From JAJXWB01 sp047605445 (GTDB lineage Bacteria; Pseudomonadota; Alphaproteobacteria; Rhizobiales; Beijerinckiaceae), in contig JASGFP010000022.1 in NCBI GenBank assembly GCA_047605445.1, positions 1 to 36,732 on the forward strand: a stretch of 36,732 bases of DNA. Direction: 5' to 3'. The notes under the pieces were generated by a model. That model had not been told where the DNA came from. It saw nothing but the letters and a program-made list of their open reading frames with translations, and did no database searches. Shown one piece after another: positions 1 through 8,688 of this stretch. Every line of letters starts with the position of its first letter. Positions within the stretch are counted from its first letter, which is position 1. The position numbers and the translations under genes were made by a program.

Positions 1-3000
1 CTTCGGATCCTCGGGCGCGCGCCGCTTCACCTCGTCCGAGGCGCGGCGCTTCGCCTCCTCCTGCTCGCGCCGCGCGGCTTCCTCGGCCGCGCGCTTCTCG
101 TCGTCGTGACGGCGATCCATCCTCAGCCGCCGGTTGAAGAAGGCGCGTTCGCGAATATCGGCCTCCAGCGCTGCGTTGCGCTCGACCTCGCGCGCAACGG
201 CGCGTTCGGCGAGCGCGGCGACAAGGCCGTCCGCATTCACGCTGCGCGCCGGCGCCGCAGGCGCGCCAGTCCACGCTAGCTCGATGCGCGGCGCGCTCGA
301 CCAGCCCGGCGGCCTGGCGCTTTCGAGCGATTCCCGCACGTCCATGTCGCCCGTGCGCAGATCGAAAACGCCGGACAGGCGCGCATCTACATCGCCGAAA
401 CGCAGCGCCACGGGCGCCAGATTCACGCGGCCGGTCGCGATCGTCGCTTCGGCTGCGAACCGCGGGGGCGCCTGCGCTTTCGTGTCCAGCGCGCGCGACA
501 GATCCGCGACGAGCGCCTGCGGCGCGAGCGGCGTCTCTGATTTTTCGGCTTCCGCGACCGTCTGCGCCAGCGCCTCGGGCGCGGCGCGCGCAATCCGCGC
601 ATCGTCGAAATTCAACCGCGCAGAACCGGCGAGCGATGCGACGAGCTCCGCCATCGAGCCGCCGGCGCCCGAAAGATCGAGCGCGCCGTCGACACGCGCG
701 GAGAACGGACCTGCCGCAACGCCGATATTCTCGCCGCTGAGCCGCGCTTTCGCCAGCGCCGCGCCCTCTTCGCGCCGCAGCGCGATTTCGCCTGCGATGC
801 GCCCCTCGCCGAGCCTCATCGCCATGTCGCGCGCAACAAGCGATCCCGGTGCGAGCGAAAGCCGCATTTTGGCGTCATGCGCGACGATCTCGCCACCGAG
901 AGCCAATCGCGTCACATCCACAGCGATGTCAGCCTTCGGCAGGTCGAAGCGCGCGGCGGCGAATTTCAGTCTTGGCCAGAGCGCGCCGCTGGGCGCCGGC
1001 TGCGCCGGTCCGAGAACGAGCGCCACGATATCCGGCGCCGCGAGACGATCCAGGGCGAGCGCGCCGCCGATCTCGCCCTGGTTCGAGCGCGCAAGAGCGC
1101 CATTCACTTTCACGCCTGCAATCTCGGCCGCGATCGCATCGAGCGACAGACGATCGCCATCCATCCGCATCTGCGCACGGCCGCGCAGCGGCGCCGAGAT
1201 CGAAAGATCCGGCGCGCCGAAAGCAAACAGCGGCGCCAGACGCGCGATGTCGGCGCTGTCGGCCGTCAGCGCGCCCTCTGCGCTCGCGCGGTCGAGCGCA
1301 AGAAGGGTTTCGCCGTCGAAGCGCAGCGCAAGACCGGCGAGGTCGAGGCGGGCGCGCGTCTTCAGCGGGCCGCCTATCGCGCCCTCGCCCTGCGCTTCGA
1401 GACGCGCGCCGCCAAAACCCTTGAGCGGCAGGACCGACAAGCCCGCCTGTCGCAACAGGCCCGCCGCTTCGGGCGCCTGCATGGCGAGCCGCGCCTGTAT
1501 CCGTCCCGCGCCCGCCGGCGCAGCCTGCACGCTCATGCGGGTTCCGCCGGCCTCTCCGGACAGGTTGAGCTGTGTGAAAGCGCCGCTCGCATCGCTCGCC
1601 AGACCGAAGGCGATATGCGCCGGCGAAAAGGCGGAGGCGCGCACGGCGAAAGCCTCGCTCGCCGGCCCAGGCGCGATCCGGCGCACGAGCTGGGCGAGAT
1701 CGGCGAGCCTGTCGGCGTCGAGTTTGAAATCGAAACCGCCGCCCTGCGCCGTCGCGCGGCCGGAGCCGGCGAGGTCTGCGCCGCCGAGATTGGCGATGGT
1801 CAATTCGTCGAGCGTCGCAACGCCGCCCGCGCGCGAAAAGACGAGCCGCAGCCGGCCTGTTTCCGTCGAAGCCGCGCCGAGACGCGCGACGCGCAACGCC
1901 GCAGCGTCGAGCGACAGCACGAGTTCGTCCTGCGACGAGATCGCCGCGAGCGCACGCAGATCCGGCAGGCCGTCGACGTCGATGACCGAGGCCGAAAGGC
2001 GCGCGTTAAGTCTGGCTGCGGCATCCGGCGTTGCGGCGCGCCAGTCGATCGCGCCGGAGAGTTTCGAGCGGTCGATTTCGAGCGCGCGCGCATCAAGTGA
2101 AAGGCCATCCGCGCCAGCGCGCACGCGGCCGTCGTAGGCAAGCCGCATGACGTCGCCCGCAGACAGCCAGCGCGCGGCTTGCGGCGCGACGGGCGCGGTA
2201 TATTTGGCAAACTTGGCGGCATCGCGCGTGTCGAGCAGCAACGCGCCGTCGAGCGTTTTCCCGCCGACGTCGAAAGCGCCGTCGAAATGCAGACGCGTGC
2301 GGCCAGGCGCTTCGGCGTCGAGCGTGTAGTGCGGCTTTGCGCCGGTCTCTCGCGCGACGGCGGCCACGACATTGGTCAGCGTATCGCCGCCGATCGCGAC
2401 GCTGTCGGACGCAAGCGTCGCGCGCAAATCGAGCGCCGGCGCAATCTGCACAAGATCGACGCCGCCATAGGCCTTGTGAAAGCGGTCGAGATCGAGGCTC
2501 GCCGCCTTCAGCCGGGCGTCGATGCCGCCGCCGCGCGACAGGACCGCCGCGCCGGTGAAATTGAGCGCATGATCGTCGTCGCCGATGCGTGCGTCGATGC
2601 TTTCTGCGTTCAGCGCCGCGCCGGTCGCAGACACCGCGAACGAGATGCGCGCAGGCGCGCCGCCGACCGCCCCCGTCGCGACCGCCTGCCCGGCGAAGCT
2701 TGGCGCGCCGTCCGCAAACGCAAGATCGCCGGCCGCCTCGACATGCGCTTTCGTCGCGCCATCGTCCAACGCGATCTTGCCGCGCAGCTTTCCGTTCTCC
2801 AGCGCGCCGGTGGAAAAGCTGAACGCGATCTCGCGGCCGTCCCGCCACACGCCCTGCGCGCGAAAGGGCCCGGCGAGCGTATCGGCCGCGCCGCTCATCT
2901 CGACATGGTCGAACGTCATGGGCGCCGCGCCCGCGACGCGCACGCGCGCGTCCTTCAACCGGAAACCTGCAACAGCGACGCGCGCATCCGCTGCTCCCGC

Positions 3001-3351
3001 CACGTCGAGCGCCGCGGGATCGAGCGCGACGTCGGCGTGGTCGAGCGCGATCTCGGTGAACTCGAAGGCGCCGCGCAGCAGCGCCGGCGCCGAAAGTTCG
3101 AGCGCGGTTTCGCGCGCGCGCAGCGAAAGGCCAGGCCGTTCGGCGAGGAGCGCGCCGGCGGTCAGGCGCGGCGCAGGCAGCAGCCGCAGCCGCACTGGAC
3201 CTTCGAGCGCGACAGAACCGCCGAAACCCGCGCCGAGCTTGCGCGCGAGCGTGGCGCTGTGCTGCGTCCAGTCTATGAACGGCGGCGCGACGAGCGCGGC
3301 CGCCAGCGCAACCACGATGCAGGCGGCGACGATTGTAAGGATTTCGCGCAA
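1..3351 (-). CDS. AsmA family protein, C-terminus outside window
   Basis: Large envelope protein of the AsmA type; the family is linked to outer-membrane biogenesis and lipid transport between membranes. At least 1117 codons are open from 3351 down to base 1 with no stop, so the 3' end is missing. The N-terminus begins LREILTIVAACIVVALAAAL, one hydrophobic anchor, followed by the AsmA-like stretch VALEGPVRLRLLPAPRLTAG. The body is the usual alternation of short beta-strand repeats rich in A, G, L, D and R (for example RVNLAPVALRFGDVDARLSGVFDLRTGDMDV near 440-360). The last visible 40 residues change to a highly charged helix (RRHDDEKRAAEEAARREQ). The start is a TTG at 3351: an in-frame TAG lies 33 bases upstream and no ATG or GTG lies between; GAGGG sits just before it. 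The MFS gene is 56 bp upstream on the same strand. Family call is firm; exact role is not. Confidence 0.85.
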   Translation of the reverse strand, partial: MREILTIVAACIVVALAAALVAPPFIDWTQHSATLARKLGAGFGGSVALEGPVRLRLLPAPRLTAGALLAERPGLSLRARETALELSAPALLRGAFEFTEIALDHADVALDPAALDVAGAADARVAVAGFRLKDARVRVAGAAPMTFDHVEMSGAADTLAGPFRAQGVWRDGREIAFSFSTGALENGKLRGKIALDDGATKAHVEAAGDLAFADGAPSFAGQAVATGAVGGAPARISFAVSATGAALNAESIDARIGDDDHALNFTGAAVLSRGGGIDARLKAASLDLDRFHKAYGGVDLVQIAPALDLRATLASDSVAIGGDTLTNVVAAVARETGAKPHYTLDAEAPGRTRLHFDGAFDVGGKTLDGALLLDTRDAAKFAKYTAPVAPQAARWLSAGDVMRLAYDGRVRAGADGLSLDARALEIDRSKLSGAIDWRAATPDAAARLNARLSASVIDVDGLPDLRALAAISSQDELVLSLDAAALRVARLGAASTETGRLRLVFSRAGGVATLDELTIANLGGADLAGSGRATAQGGGFDFKLDADRLADLAQLVRRIAPGPASEAFAVRASAFSPAHIAFGLASDASGAFTQLNLSGEAGGTRMSVQAAPAGAGRIQARLAMQAPEAAGLLRQAGLSVLPLKGFGGARLEAQGEGAIGGPLKTRARLDLAGLALRFDGETLLALDRASAEGALTADSADIARLAPLFAFGAPDLSISAPLRGRAQMRMDGDRLSLDAIAAEIAGVKVNGALARSNQGEIGGALALDRLAAPDIVALVLGPAQPAPSGALWPRLKFAAARFDLPKADIAVDVTRLALGGEIVAHDAKMRLSLAPGSLVARDMAMRLGEGRIAGEIALRREEGAALAKARLSGENIGVAAGPFSARVDGALDLSGAGGSMAELVASLAGSARLNFDDARIARAAPEALAQTVAEAEKSETPLAPQALVADLSRALDTKAQAPPRFAAEATIATGRVNLAPVALRFGDVDARLSGVFDLRTGDMDVRESLESARPPGWSSAPRIELAWTGAPAAPARSVNADGLVAALAERAVAREVERNAALEADIRERAFFNRRLRMDRRHDDEKRAAEEAARREQEEAKRRASDEVKRRAPEDPK

Positions 3352-3407
3352 GGGCCCTCGTTCGATTCCGCCAGCAGTCTAGCGCAATTCGTGGCCGGCG
3401 AATGGCG

Positions 3408-4838
3408 TCACTCGCGCGACGAAAGCGGCCGCGCCACAGCTTCCAGCGACCGCCGTTCGGCCGCCACGCCCCAGCGCAGCATCGCCAGGGCGGCGCCGAT
3501 CATGCAGACGGCGCCGAAAAGGTAGCCGGCAAACAGCGCCGTGCGCGAGCCTGTGCCGATCAATTGCCCGAACATGTAGGGCGCGGCGACGCCGCCGAGC
3601 GCCGTGCCGAAGGCGTAGAACAATGCGATGGCGAGCGCGCGGATTTCGACGGGAAAGATTTCGCTGACCGTCAGATAGGCCGCGCTCGCCGCAGCGGACG
3701 CGATGAAGAAGACGCAGGACCACACAATCGTCTGCTGATGCGCATCGAGCGCGCCACGCCAGAACAGATAGCCCGCGACGGCGAGCGCCACGCCGGAGGC
3801 CGCATAGGTCGCCACGATCATCGGCCGGCGCCCGAGCGTGTCGAAAAGCGGCCCGAGAATGAACGGCCCGAGCACATTGCCGAGCGCGAAAGGAATGAGA
3901 TGCCAGCCGACCTGATCCGGCGGCACGGCGTAGAACCGCGTGAGGATGAGCGCATAGGTGAAGAATATGGCGTTGTAGAAGAACGCCTGCGCGCCCATCA
4001 GCGCGAGGCCGACGAAGGAGCGCGTGCGATGCGTGTGCACGATGGCTTCGTAGACGTCGCGCAACGGCGTATGCGTGCGCGCGGCGAAGGCGAATTTCGG
4101 CGCATCGCCCGAGTCCTCGAGCTTGTGGCCGTGTGCGCGAAATCCGTCCTCGATGTCTTCGACGATCGCTTCCGCTTCGTCGGGCCTGCCGTGGATGGCG
4201 AGCCAGCGCGGGCTTTCCGGCAGGAAGGCGCGCAGGGCGAGGATGACGAGGCCGAGCGCCGCGCCGATGAAGAAGGCGAGACGCCAGCCGAGATCGGGCG
4301 CAAAGCGCTGGGGATCGAGCAGCACGATGGAGGCGGCGGCGCCCATCGCAGCCCCGATCCAGAACGTGCCGTTGATGGCGAGATCGACGCGTCCGCGATA
4401 GCGCGCCGGCATAAGCTCCTGAATGGTCGAATTGATCGCGGCATATTCGCCGCCGATGCCCGCGCCGGTCAGCAGGCGAAAGACGCAGAAGCTTGCGAGA
4501 TTCCAGGAGAAGGCGGTGGCGGCGGTGGCGACGAGATAGAGCGCGAGCGTGATGAAGAACAGCTTCTTGCGGCCGAGCCTGTCGGTGAGCCAGCCGAACA
4601 GCAGGGCGCCGACGACCGCGCCCGCCAGATAGAAACTGGAGGCGAGGCCGACATCCGCATCGCTGAATTGCAGGCTGGGCGAGGCCTTGAGAGCGCCCGC
4701 AATCGCGCCGGCGATCGTCACCTCGAGCCCGTCGAGCACCCAGGTGACGCCGAGCGCGACGGCGACGAGCGTGTGAAAACGGCCCCACGGCAACCGGTCG
4801 AGACGATGGGGAATATCGGTTTCGATTGTCGCGGGCAT
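3408..4838 (-). CDS. MFS transporter (metabolite/sugar:H+ symporter type)
   Basis: Inner-membrane secondary transporter of 476 residues with about 12 hydrophobic segments, the normal size for the family. MFS motif A is seen twice, after TM2 (GWLTDRLGRKK) and in the second half (GPLFDTLGRRP). The sugar/metabolite-porter hallmark PESPRW follows TM6, and GGEYAA and RGR-type loop motifs lie around TM4-TM5. A hydrophilic loop of about 70 residues joins the halves (residues roughly 215-285). The start ATG is supported by GGGAG six bases upstream. It lies 42 bp downstream of the YeeE/YedE gene and 56 bp upstream of the AsmA gene, all on the minus strand, so co-transcription is possible. The substrate cannot be read from sequence; the adjacent lactate-dehydrogenase-like oxidase makes an organic acid one option (inference). 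Confidence 0.9.
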   Translation of the reverse strand: MPATIETDIPHRLDRLPWGRFHTLVAVALGVTWVLDGLEVTIAGAIAGALKASPSLQFSDADVGLASSFYLAGAVVGALLFGWLTDRLGRKKLFFITLALYLVATAATAFSWNLASFCVFRLLTGAGIGGEYAAINSTIQELMPARYRGRVDLAINGTFWIGAAMGAAASIVLLDPQRFAPDLGWRLAFFIGAALGLVILALRAFLPESPRWLAIHGRPDEAEAIVEDIEDGFRAHGHKLEDSGDAPKFAFAARTHTPLRDVYEAIVHTHRTRSFVGLALMGAQAFFYNAIFFTYALILTRFYAVPPDQVGWHLIPFALGNVLGPFILGPLFDTLGRRPMIVATYAASGVALAVAGYLFWRGALDAHQQTIVWSCVFFIASAAASAAYLTVSEIFPVEIRALAIALFYAFGTALGGVAAPYMFGQLIGTGSRTALFAGYLFGAVCMIGAALAMLRWGVAAERRSLEAVARPLSSRE

Positions 4839-4880
4839 GGCGTCTCCCGGCGGGAAACCCGCGAGCCCGGCGAAGGTTGC

Positions 4881-6098
4881 CTATCGCGACAGGCTGAACC
4901 AGGGCCGCAGCCGCGCGCCGGCGGCTACGCCGGCCATGGCGCAGATCGCCCAGACGAGCCCGTGCAGGCTGCCCGAGGCGAGGCCCGAGAAGAAGGCCCC
5001 GATGTTGCAGCCCGTGGCGAGGCGCGCGCCGACGCCCATCAACAGCCCGCCGAGCACGGCGGCGAGCAGCGAGCGCGCGGGGATGCGCCATTGCGGCGCA
5101 TAGGCGCCGGCGAGGCCGGCCGCCGCCGCTGCGCCGAGCATGAGGCCGAAATTCATCACCGACGTGGCGTCGGCGAACAGGCTTGCGGTCAGCGCGCCCT
5201 CGCCCTGCCAGAACGGCCATGCAGCAACGTTCACGCCCATCGCCGCGGCGAGCTTGGCGCCCCAGAGCGCAAAGCCGTAGGTGACGCCCCACGGCCGCCC
5301 GGCGAGCGCCAGCGTCGCGATATTGACCAGCGCCAGCGCAACCGCGCCGCCGACCAGCGGCCACGGACCGGACAGGAGCGAGCTGCGGGAAAAATCCTGG
5401 GCCAGCGGCTCGACGGCGGCATGGCGTCTGCGCTCGATGGCCAGAGCGGCGGCATAGCAGGCCGCAAGCGCGAGCAGGCCGAGACAGAGGGCCATTGCGC
5501 CGCCGAAATTTTCGACCAGCGACAACCCACCCATGGCCGGCCAGCTTCGCCAGGCGAGCGGGTCCGCCGTCGCCGCCAGCGAACCCGCGATGAACGCGGC
5601 AAGCGTCGCCGCCATCCGCGTATTGCCGCCGCCCGCCGTATAGAGCGTGCCCGATCCGCAGCCGCCGCCGAGCTGCATGCCGACGCCGAACAGAAAGGCG
5701 CCCAAGACAAGCGCAGGGCCGACCGGAAAGACGAAGCCCGAGACATCGGCGCCGAACAGCGAGCCCCGCGCGAGCGCGGGAAAGAAAACCAGAATGGCGA
5801 GCGCCAGCATGACGAGTTGCGCCCGGATCGCCCGGCTGCGCCTCTCGATCAACATGCGCCGCCACGAGAAGGCGAAGCCGAAGGAGGAATGATAGAGCGC
5901 GACGCCGGCGAAAAAACCGACGGCGGCGAGCGCCGCCTGCCGCCATCCGGCTTCGCGCGCGGCGAGCCCGGCCAGAACCAAAAGGCCGGCCAAAGCCGGC
6001 CCGACGACGACTAGCTGCAGGTCGTGTGTCTTCGGCTGCGCCGCCGCGCCCGGCGCGGCGACCGGCGCCGCATCGTCCCAACCCGCGAATTTCTGCAT
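4881..6098 (-). CDS. YeeE/YedE family transporter (thiosulfate/sulfur-compound uptake type)
   Basis: Polytopic inner-membrane protein of 405 residues. Two family signatures with conserved cysteines are present: GGGCGSGTLYTAGGGN (Cys147) in the first half and ATGCNIGAFFSG (Cys364) in the second half. In the characterised YeeE/TsuA thiosulfate importers the equivalent cysteines line the substrate path. About ten hydrophobic segments are visible. An in-frame ATG exists 66 bases further upstream (6164), but that extension is not hydrophobic and reads like noncoding DNA; the ATG at 6098 has GAGGG just upstream and begins MQKFAGWDD, so it is preferred. It sits between the FAD-oxidase gene and the MFS gene on the same strand. 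No TusA or rhodanese partner gene is visible nearby, so the link to thiosulfate comes from the family only. Confidence 0.87.
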   Translation of the reverse strand: MQKFAGWDDAAPVAAPGAAAQPKTHDLQLVVVGPALAGLLVLAGLAAREAGWRQAALAAVGFFAGVALYHSSFGFAFSWRRMLIERRSRAIRAQLVMLALAILVFFPALARGSLFGADVSGFVFPVGPALVLGAFLFGVGMQLGGGCGSGTLYTAGGGNTRMAATLAAFIAGSLAATADPLAWRSWPAMGGLSLVENFGGAMALCLGLLALAACYAAALAIERRRHAAVEPLAQDFSRSSLLSGPWPLVGGAVALALVNIATLALAGRPWGVTYGFALWGAKLAAAMGVNVAAWPFWQGEGALTASLFADATSVMNFGLMLGAAAAAGLAGAYAPQWRIPARSLLAAVLGGLLMGVGARLATGCNIGAFFSGLASGSLHGLVWAICAMAGVAAGARLRPWFSLSR

Positions 6099-6189
6099 CG
6101 CCCTCTGGCCCTGCGCGCCGTAACCGGCTCCGCTATAGCGCGCGCAGCGTGCGGACGCAGTCACAATCGCGCGACAGCGCCGCGAAACT

Positions 6190-7620
6190 TCAGGCGTCCA
6201 GCACCTTGCCGGGGTTCATGATGTTCTGCGGATCGAGCGCGCGCTTGATCGCGCGCATGACGTTCAGCGTCTCGGGCGAATGCTCCTCGCGCATGTATTT
6301 GATCTTCGCCTGGCCCACGCCATGCTCGCCGGTGCAGGTGCCGCCCATTTCCAGCCCGCGCCGTACGAGACGCTCGACGAAGCTCTTGGCCTTGGCGACC
6401 TCGTCCGGATCGCGCGGATCGAACAAGGGACCGGTATGGAAATTGCCGTCTCCGACATGGCCGACGACCGGCGCGATGATGCCCATGCGCGCGGCGTCCT
6501 CGATCGTTTCCGTCACACAATCCGCCAGACGCGAGATCGGCACGCAGACGTCGGTCGAAAAGCCCGTCATTTCGGGCTTCGGCTTCAGCGTCTGATGCGC
6601 CCAGTAGACATCGTGGCGCGCCTGCCAGAGCTTCGTCCGCTCCTCCGGCTTGGTCGTCCAGTTGAACGGGCCGCCGCCATGCTCTTCGGCGATTTCCTTG
6701 AAGCGCGTCGTCTGTTCCTCGACGCCTTTGTCCGTGCCGTGAAATTCGAGGAACAGCATCGGCGCTTCGGTCAGGCCGAGCTTGGCGTAATTGTTGAACG
6801 CGCGCACCGTCAGCGCGTCGACGAGTTCGATGCGCGCGATCGGCAGGCCTGACTGGATCGTCTGGATCACCGTATCGCAGGCCGCCTTGATCGAGGGAAA
6901 CTGGCAGGTCGCGGCCGAAATCGCTTCCGGAATTCCATAGAGCTTCAGCGTGATTTCGGTGATGATGCCGAGCGTGCCTTCGGAACCGACGAACAATCGC
7001 GTGAGATCGTAGCCGGCTGAAGATTTTTTCGCGCGGCGCGCGGTCTTCACGATGCGCCCGTCCGGCATGACGACGGTCAGCGACAGCACATTGTCCTTCA
7101 TCGTGCCGTAGCGCACGGCGTTGGTGCCGGAGGCGCGCGTCGCGCACATGCCGCCGATGGACGCGTCGGCGCCGGGGTCGATCGGAAAGAACAGGCCGGT
7201 GTCGCGCAGGTAATCGTTCAGCGCCTTGCGCGTGACGCCGGGCTGCACGACCACGTCGAGATCTTCCGGGTGAACGTCGAGCACCTGGTTCATCTGCGAC
7301 ACGTCGATGGAGACGCCGCCATAGGGCGCGTTGGTGTGGCCCTCGAGCGAGGTGTTGGTGCCGAGCGCGATCACCGGCACGCCGCGCGCCGCGCAGATTT
7401 TCACCGCGTCCGACACGTCTTCGGTCGATTGCGCGAACACCACGGCGTCCGGCGGCTGGTTCGGCGTCCACGAGAGATTGTGCCCGTGCTGCTGGCGCAC
7501 CGCCTGCGACGTAACGAGGCGATTGCCGAAGCGCGCGGCGAGTTCGCCCACGGTCGCGTCGATTTCGGCTTGCGGCGGACGTTGCGTCAGCCGCGCGATG
7601 GCGGGATCGTGTTCGGTCAC
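6190..7620 (-). CDS. FAD-binding oxidase, D-lactate dehydrogenase (cytochrome) / GlcD-like
   Basis: Flavoprotein of 476 residues in the FAD-binding type 4 / FAD-oxidase C family (LDHD, GlcD). It would oxidise a D-2-hydroxy acid such as D-lactate to the 2-oxo acid and pass electrons to cytochrome c or quinone. Visible motifs are the FAD-binding loop ALGTNTSLEGHTNAPYGG, the second flavin motif GGMCATRASGTNAVRYGTMK, and in the C-terminal domain the metal/substrate signatures GHVGDGNFH and GEHGVGQAKIKY. The frame is open 33 bases further to a TTG (7653), but the GTG at 7620 has GGGAG eight bases upstream and starts VTEHDPAIARL, so it is taken as the start. YeeE/YedE follows 91 bp downstream. D-lactate, glycolate and D-2-hydroxyglutarate are all possible substrates; D-lactate is favoured on motif likeness. 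Confidence 0.9.
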   Translation of the reverse strand: MTEHDPAIARLTQRPPQAEIDATVGELAARFGNRLVTSQAVRQQHGHNLSWTPNQPPDAVVFAQSTEDVSDAVKICAARGVPVIALGTNTSLEGHTNAPYGGVSIDVSQMNQVLDVHPEDLDVVVQPGVTRKALNDYLRDTGLFFPIDPGADASIGGMCATRASGTNAVRYGTMKDNVLSLTVVMPDGRIVKTARRAKKSSAGYDLTRLFVGSEGTLGIITEITLKLYGIPEAISAATCQFPSIKAACDTVIQTIQSGLPIARIELVDALTVRAFNNYAKLGLTEAPMLFLEFHGTDKGVEEQTTRFKEIAEEHGGGPFNWTTKPEERTKLWQARHDVYWAHQTLKPKPEMTGFSTDVCVPISRLADCVTETIEDAARMGIIAPVVGHVGDGNFHTGPLFDPRDPDEVAKAKSFVERLVRRGLEMGGTCTGEHGVGQAKIKYMREEHSPETLNVMRAIKRALDPQNIMNPGKVLDA

Positions 7621-7692
7621 TTGAGCTCTCCCGAGTTTCTTGCTTGCCCGCAATCTATCGCCGCGCTTCGGGCGCGTCGAGGCAAATGGACC

Positions 7693-7710
7693 GCGAGCCC
7701 TCAGGCTCGC
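7693..7710. repeat. Palindromic repeat A, copy 1
   Basis: Perfect 7-bp inverted repeat GCGAGCC-CTCA-GGCTCGC, preceded by GGACC. The same 24-base core (one base different) occurs at 32349-32372, and a relative shares GGACCGCGAGCC at 22758-22787. It lies just downstream of the 3' end of the DUF1993 gene on the minus strand and may act as a transcript-end hairpin, though no T-run follows. Confidence 0.7.
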
Positions 7711-7753
7711 AATCCCGCGAAGAAAGCCCGCCTTGGAGCGAAAGGTCCAGCGG

Positions 7754-8272
7754 CTACTTCTTGATCCGCAGCGGGCCCATGAAATCGCGCTTGCCGACCG
7801 GTACGCCCTTCATGCGCAGGAGGTCGTAGGCGGTGGCGGCATGGAAATGCAGGTTGGGCGTCGAAAAGGACATAAGAAAATCCTGCGGGGTGAACGGCAG
7901 CTTCGAGTCGCGGAACTCGAAGAACATGTCCTTGCCTTCCAGCGCGTCGATCTCCTCGCGCGTCACGGCTTTGAGCATCGTGCGGGCATCGGCCACAATC
8001 TGTTGCAGGCCTGCATAATCCTTGGGCCCGTCCATGCGCGGCGAGAAGGTTCCCTTCTTCACGCCCTCGATCGCGCCCTGCGAATGATGCACGACGGATA
8101 TGACCTGAAAGCGGAACGGCAGCATGTCGGGGTAGAGCCGCGATTCGACGATCTCCTCCAGCGCATCTGGCTTGTCGGCGAAATGCGCGCGGCCCTTCTC
8201 GAGGAAACCGGCGACGCCCGTCACCGCCTGCAGAAAATTGGCGATGCTGACGTCGTACAGAGAAATGGCCAT
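7754..8272 (-). CDS. DUF1993 family protein
   Basis: Protein of 172 residues matching the DUF1993 family, a set of uncharacterised cytosolic helical proteins distantly like DinB/YfiT four-helix bundles. Family-like features are the start MAISLYDVSIANFLQAV, the DMLPFRFQV and HHSQGA segment in the middle (candidate metal- or ligand-binding histidines) and the ending NLHFHAATAYDLLRMKGV with paired histidines. No signal peptide or membrane segment. The start ATG has AAGGAG eight bases upstream. It is divergent from the small acidic gene at 8448 and is followed by a palindromic repeat at 7693. Biochemical function is unknown. Confidence 0.88.
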   Translation of the reverse strand: MAISLYDVSIANFLQAVTGVAGFLEKGRAHFADKPDALEEIVESRLYPDMLPFRFQVISVVHHSQGAIEGVKKGTFSPRMDGPKDYAGLQQIVADARTMLKAVTREEIDALEGKDMFFEFRDSKLPFTPQDFLMSFSTPNLHFHAATAYDLLRMKGVPVGKRDFMGPLRIKK

Positions 8273-8447
8273 GGCGCGCTCCTTGCTTTGCGTTTCCTGA
8301 TCCCGGCTTTTCGTTTCGGGCGTGGCGTCACGCTAACCGCTCACGCGCTGAACACAAGCGATCGGCCACATTGCACATATGACTTTTGGGACTGTCGGAC
8401 CCGCCGACGCCGGTGTAGCGCGGCGATATTTCATTCGGGACATTTTC

Positions 8448-8678
8448 ATGCTTGGACCAGCCGATATCGCCGACTGGGACGAAGACGAAAGCGATCGTCT
8501 GCGCGCCCAGATCCGCCTCCTGCCCATCATGCGCCGCTTGTCGGACGAGCCCCGCGCCGCACGCGACATCCTGGGGCCGTCGCTTGCGGCGCGGCTCGAC
8601 AGTTTCCGCCGTGACGGGCGCCGCCCGGTTCAGGAATTGCGCCGCCTGCTCGACGACCTGCGCAGCGCGCGCGGGTAA
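8448..8678 (+). CDS. Small acidic/arginine-rich hypothetical protein
   Basis: Frame of 76 residues, not recognised. It begins MLGPADIADWDEDESDRL and is predicted helical, with alternating acidic and arginine-rich patches (RRDGRRPVQELRRLLDDLR at the C-terminus). No cysteines, membrane segment or signal peptide. Third codon positions are nearly all G or C, as in real genes here, and GGGA lies seven bases before the ATG. The frame is open 69 bases further to an ATG at 8379, which has no ribosome site. It ends 10 bp before the convergent SulP gene. Could be a small regulatory or adaptor protein; no function can be assigned. Confidence 0.55.
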   Translation: MLGPADIADWDEDESDRLRAQIRLLPIMRRLSDEPRAARDILGPSLAARLDSFRRDGRRPVQELRRLLDDLRSARG

Positions 8679-8688
8679 AGCGCGCGTT

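Noticed and set aside
134..2137. Plus-strand open frame of 667 codons over the AsmA gene
   Set aside because: Serine/arginine/alanine-rich translation typical of an antisense shadow in GC-rich DNA; the minus-strand AsmA frame has family motifs.
3402..6014. Plus-strand frame of 870 codons across MFS and YeeE genes
   Set aside because: Spans two well-supported minus-strand membrane-protein genes and is a charged low-complexity shadow with no motif.
3379..6081. Minus-strand frame of 900 codons in another frame over the same two genes
   Set aside because: Arginine-rich frameshifted reading; the MFS and YeeE frames carry all motifs.
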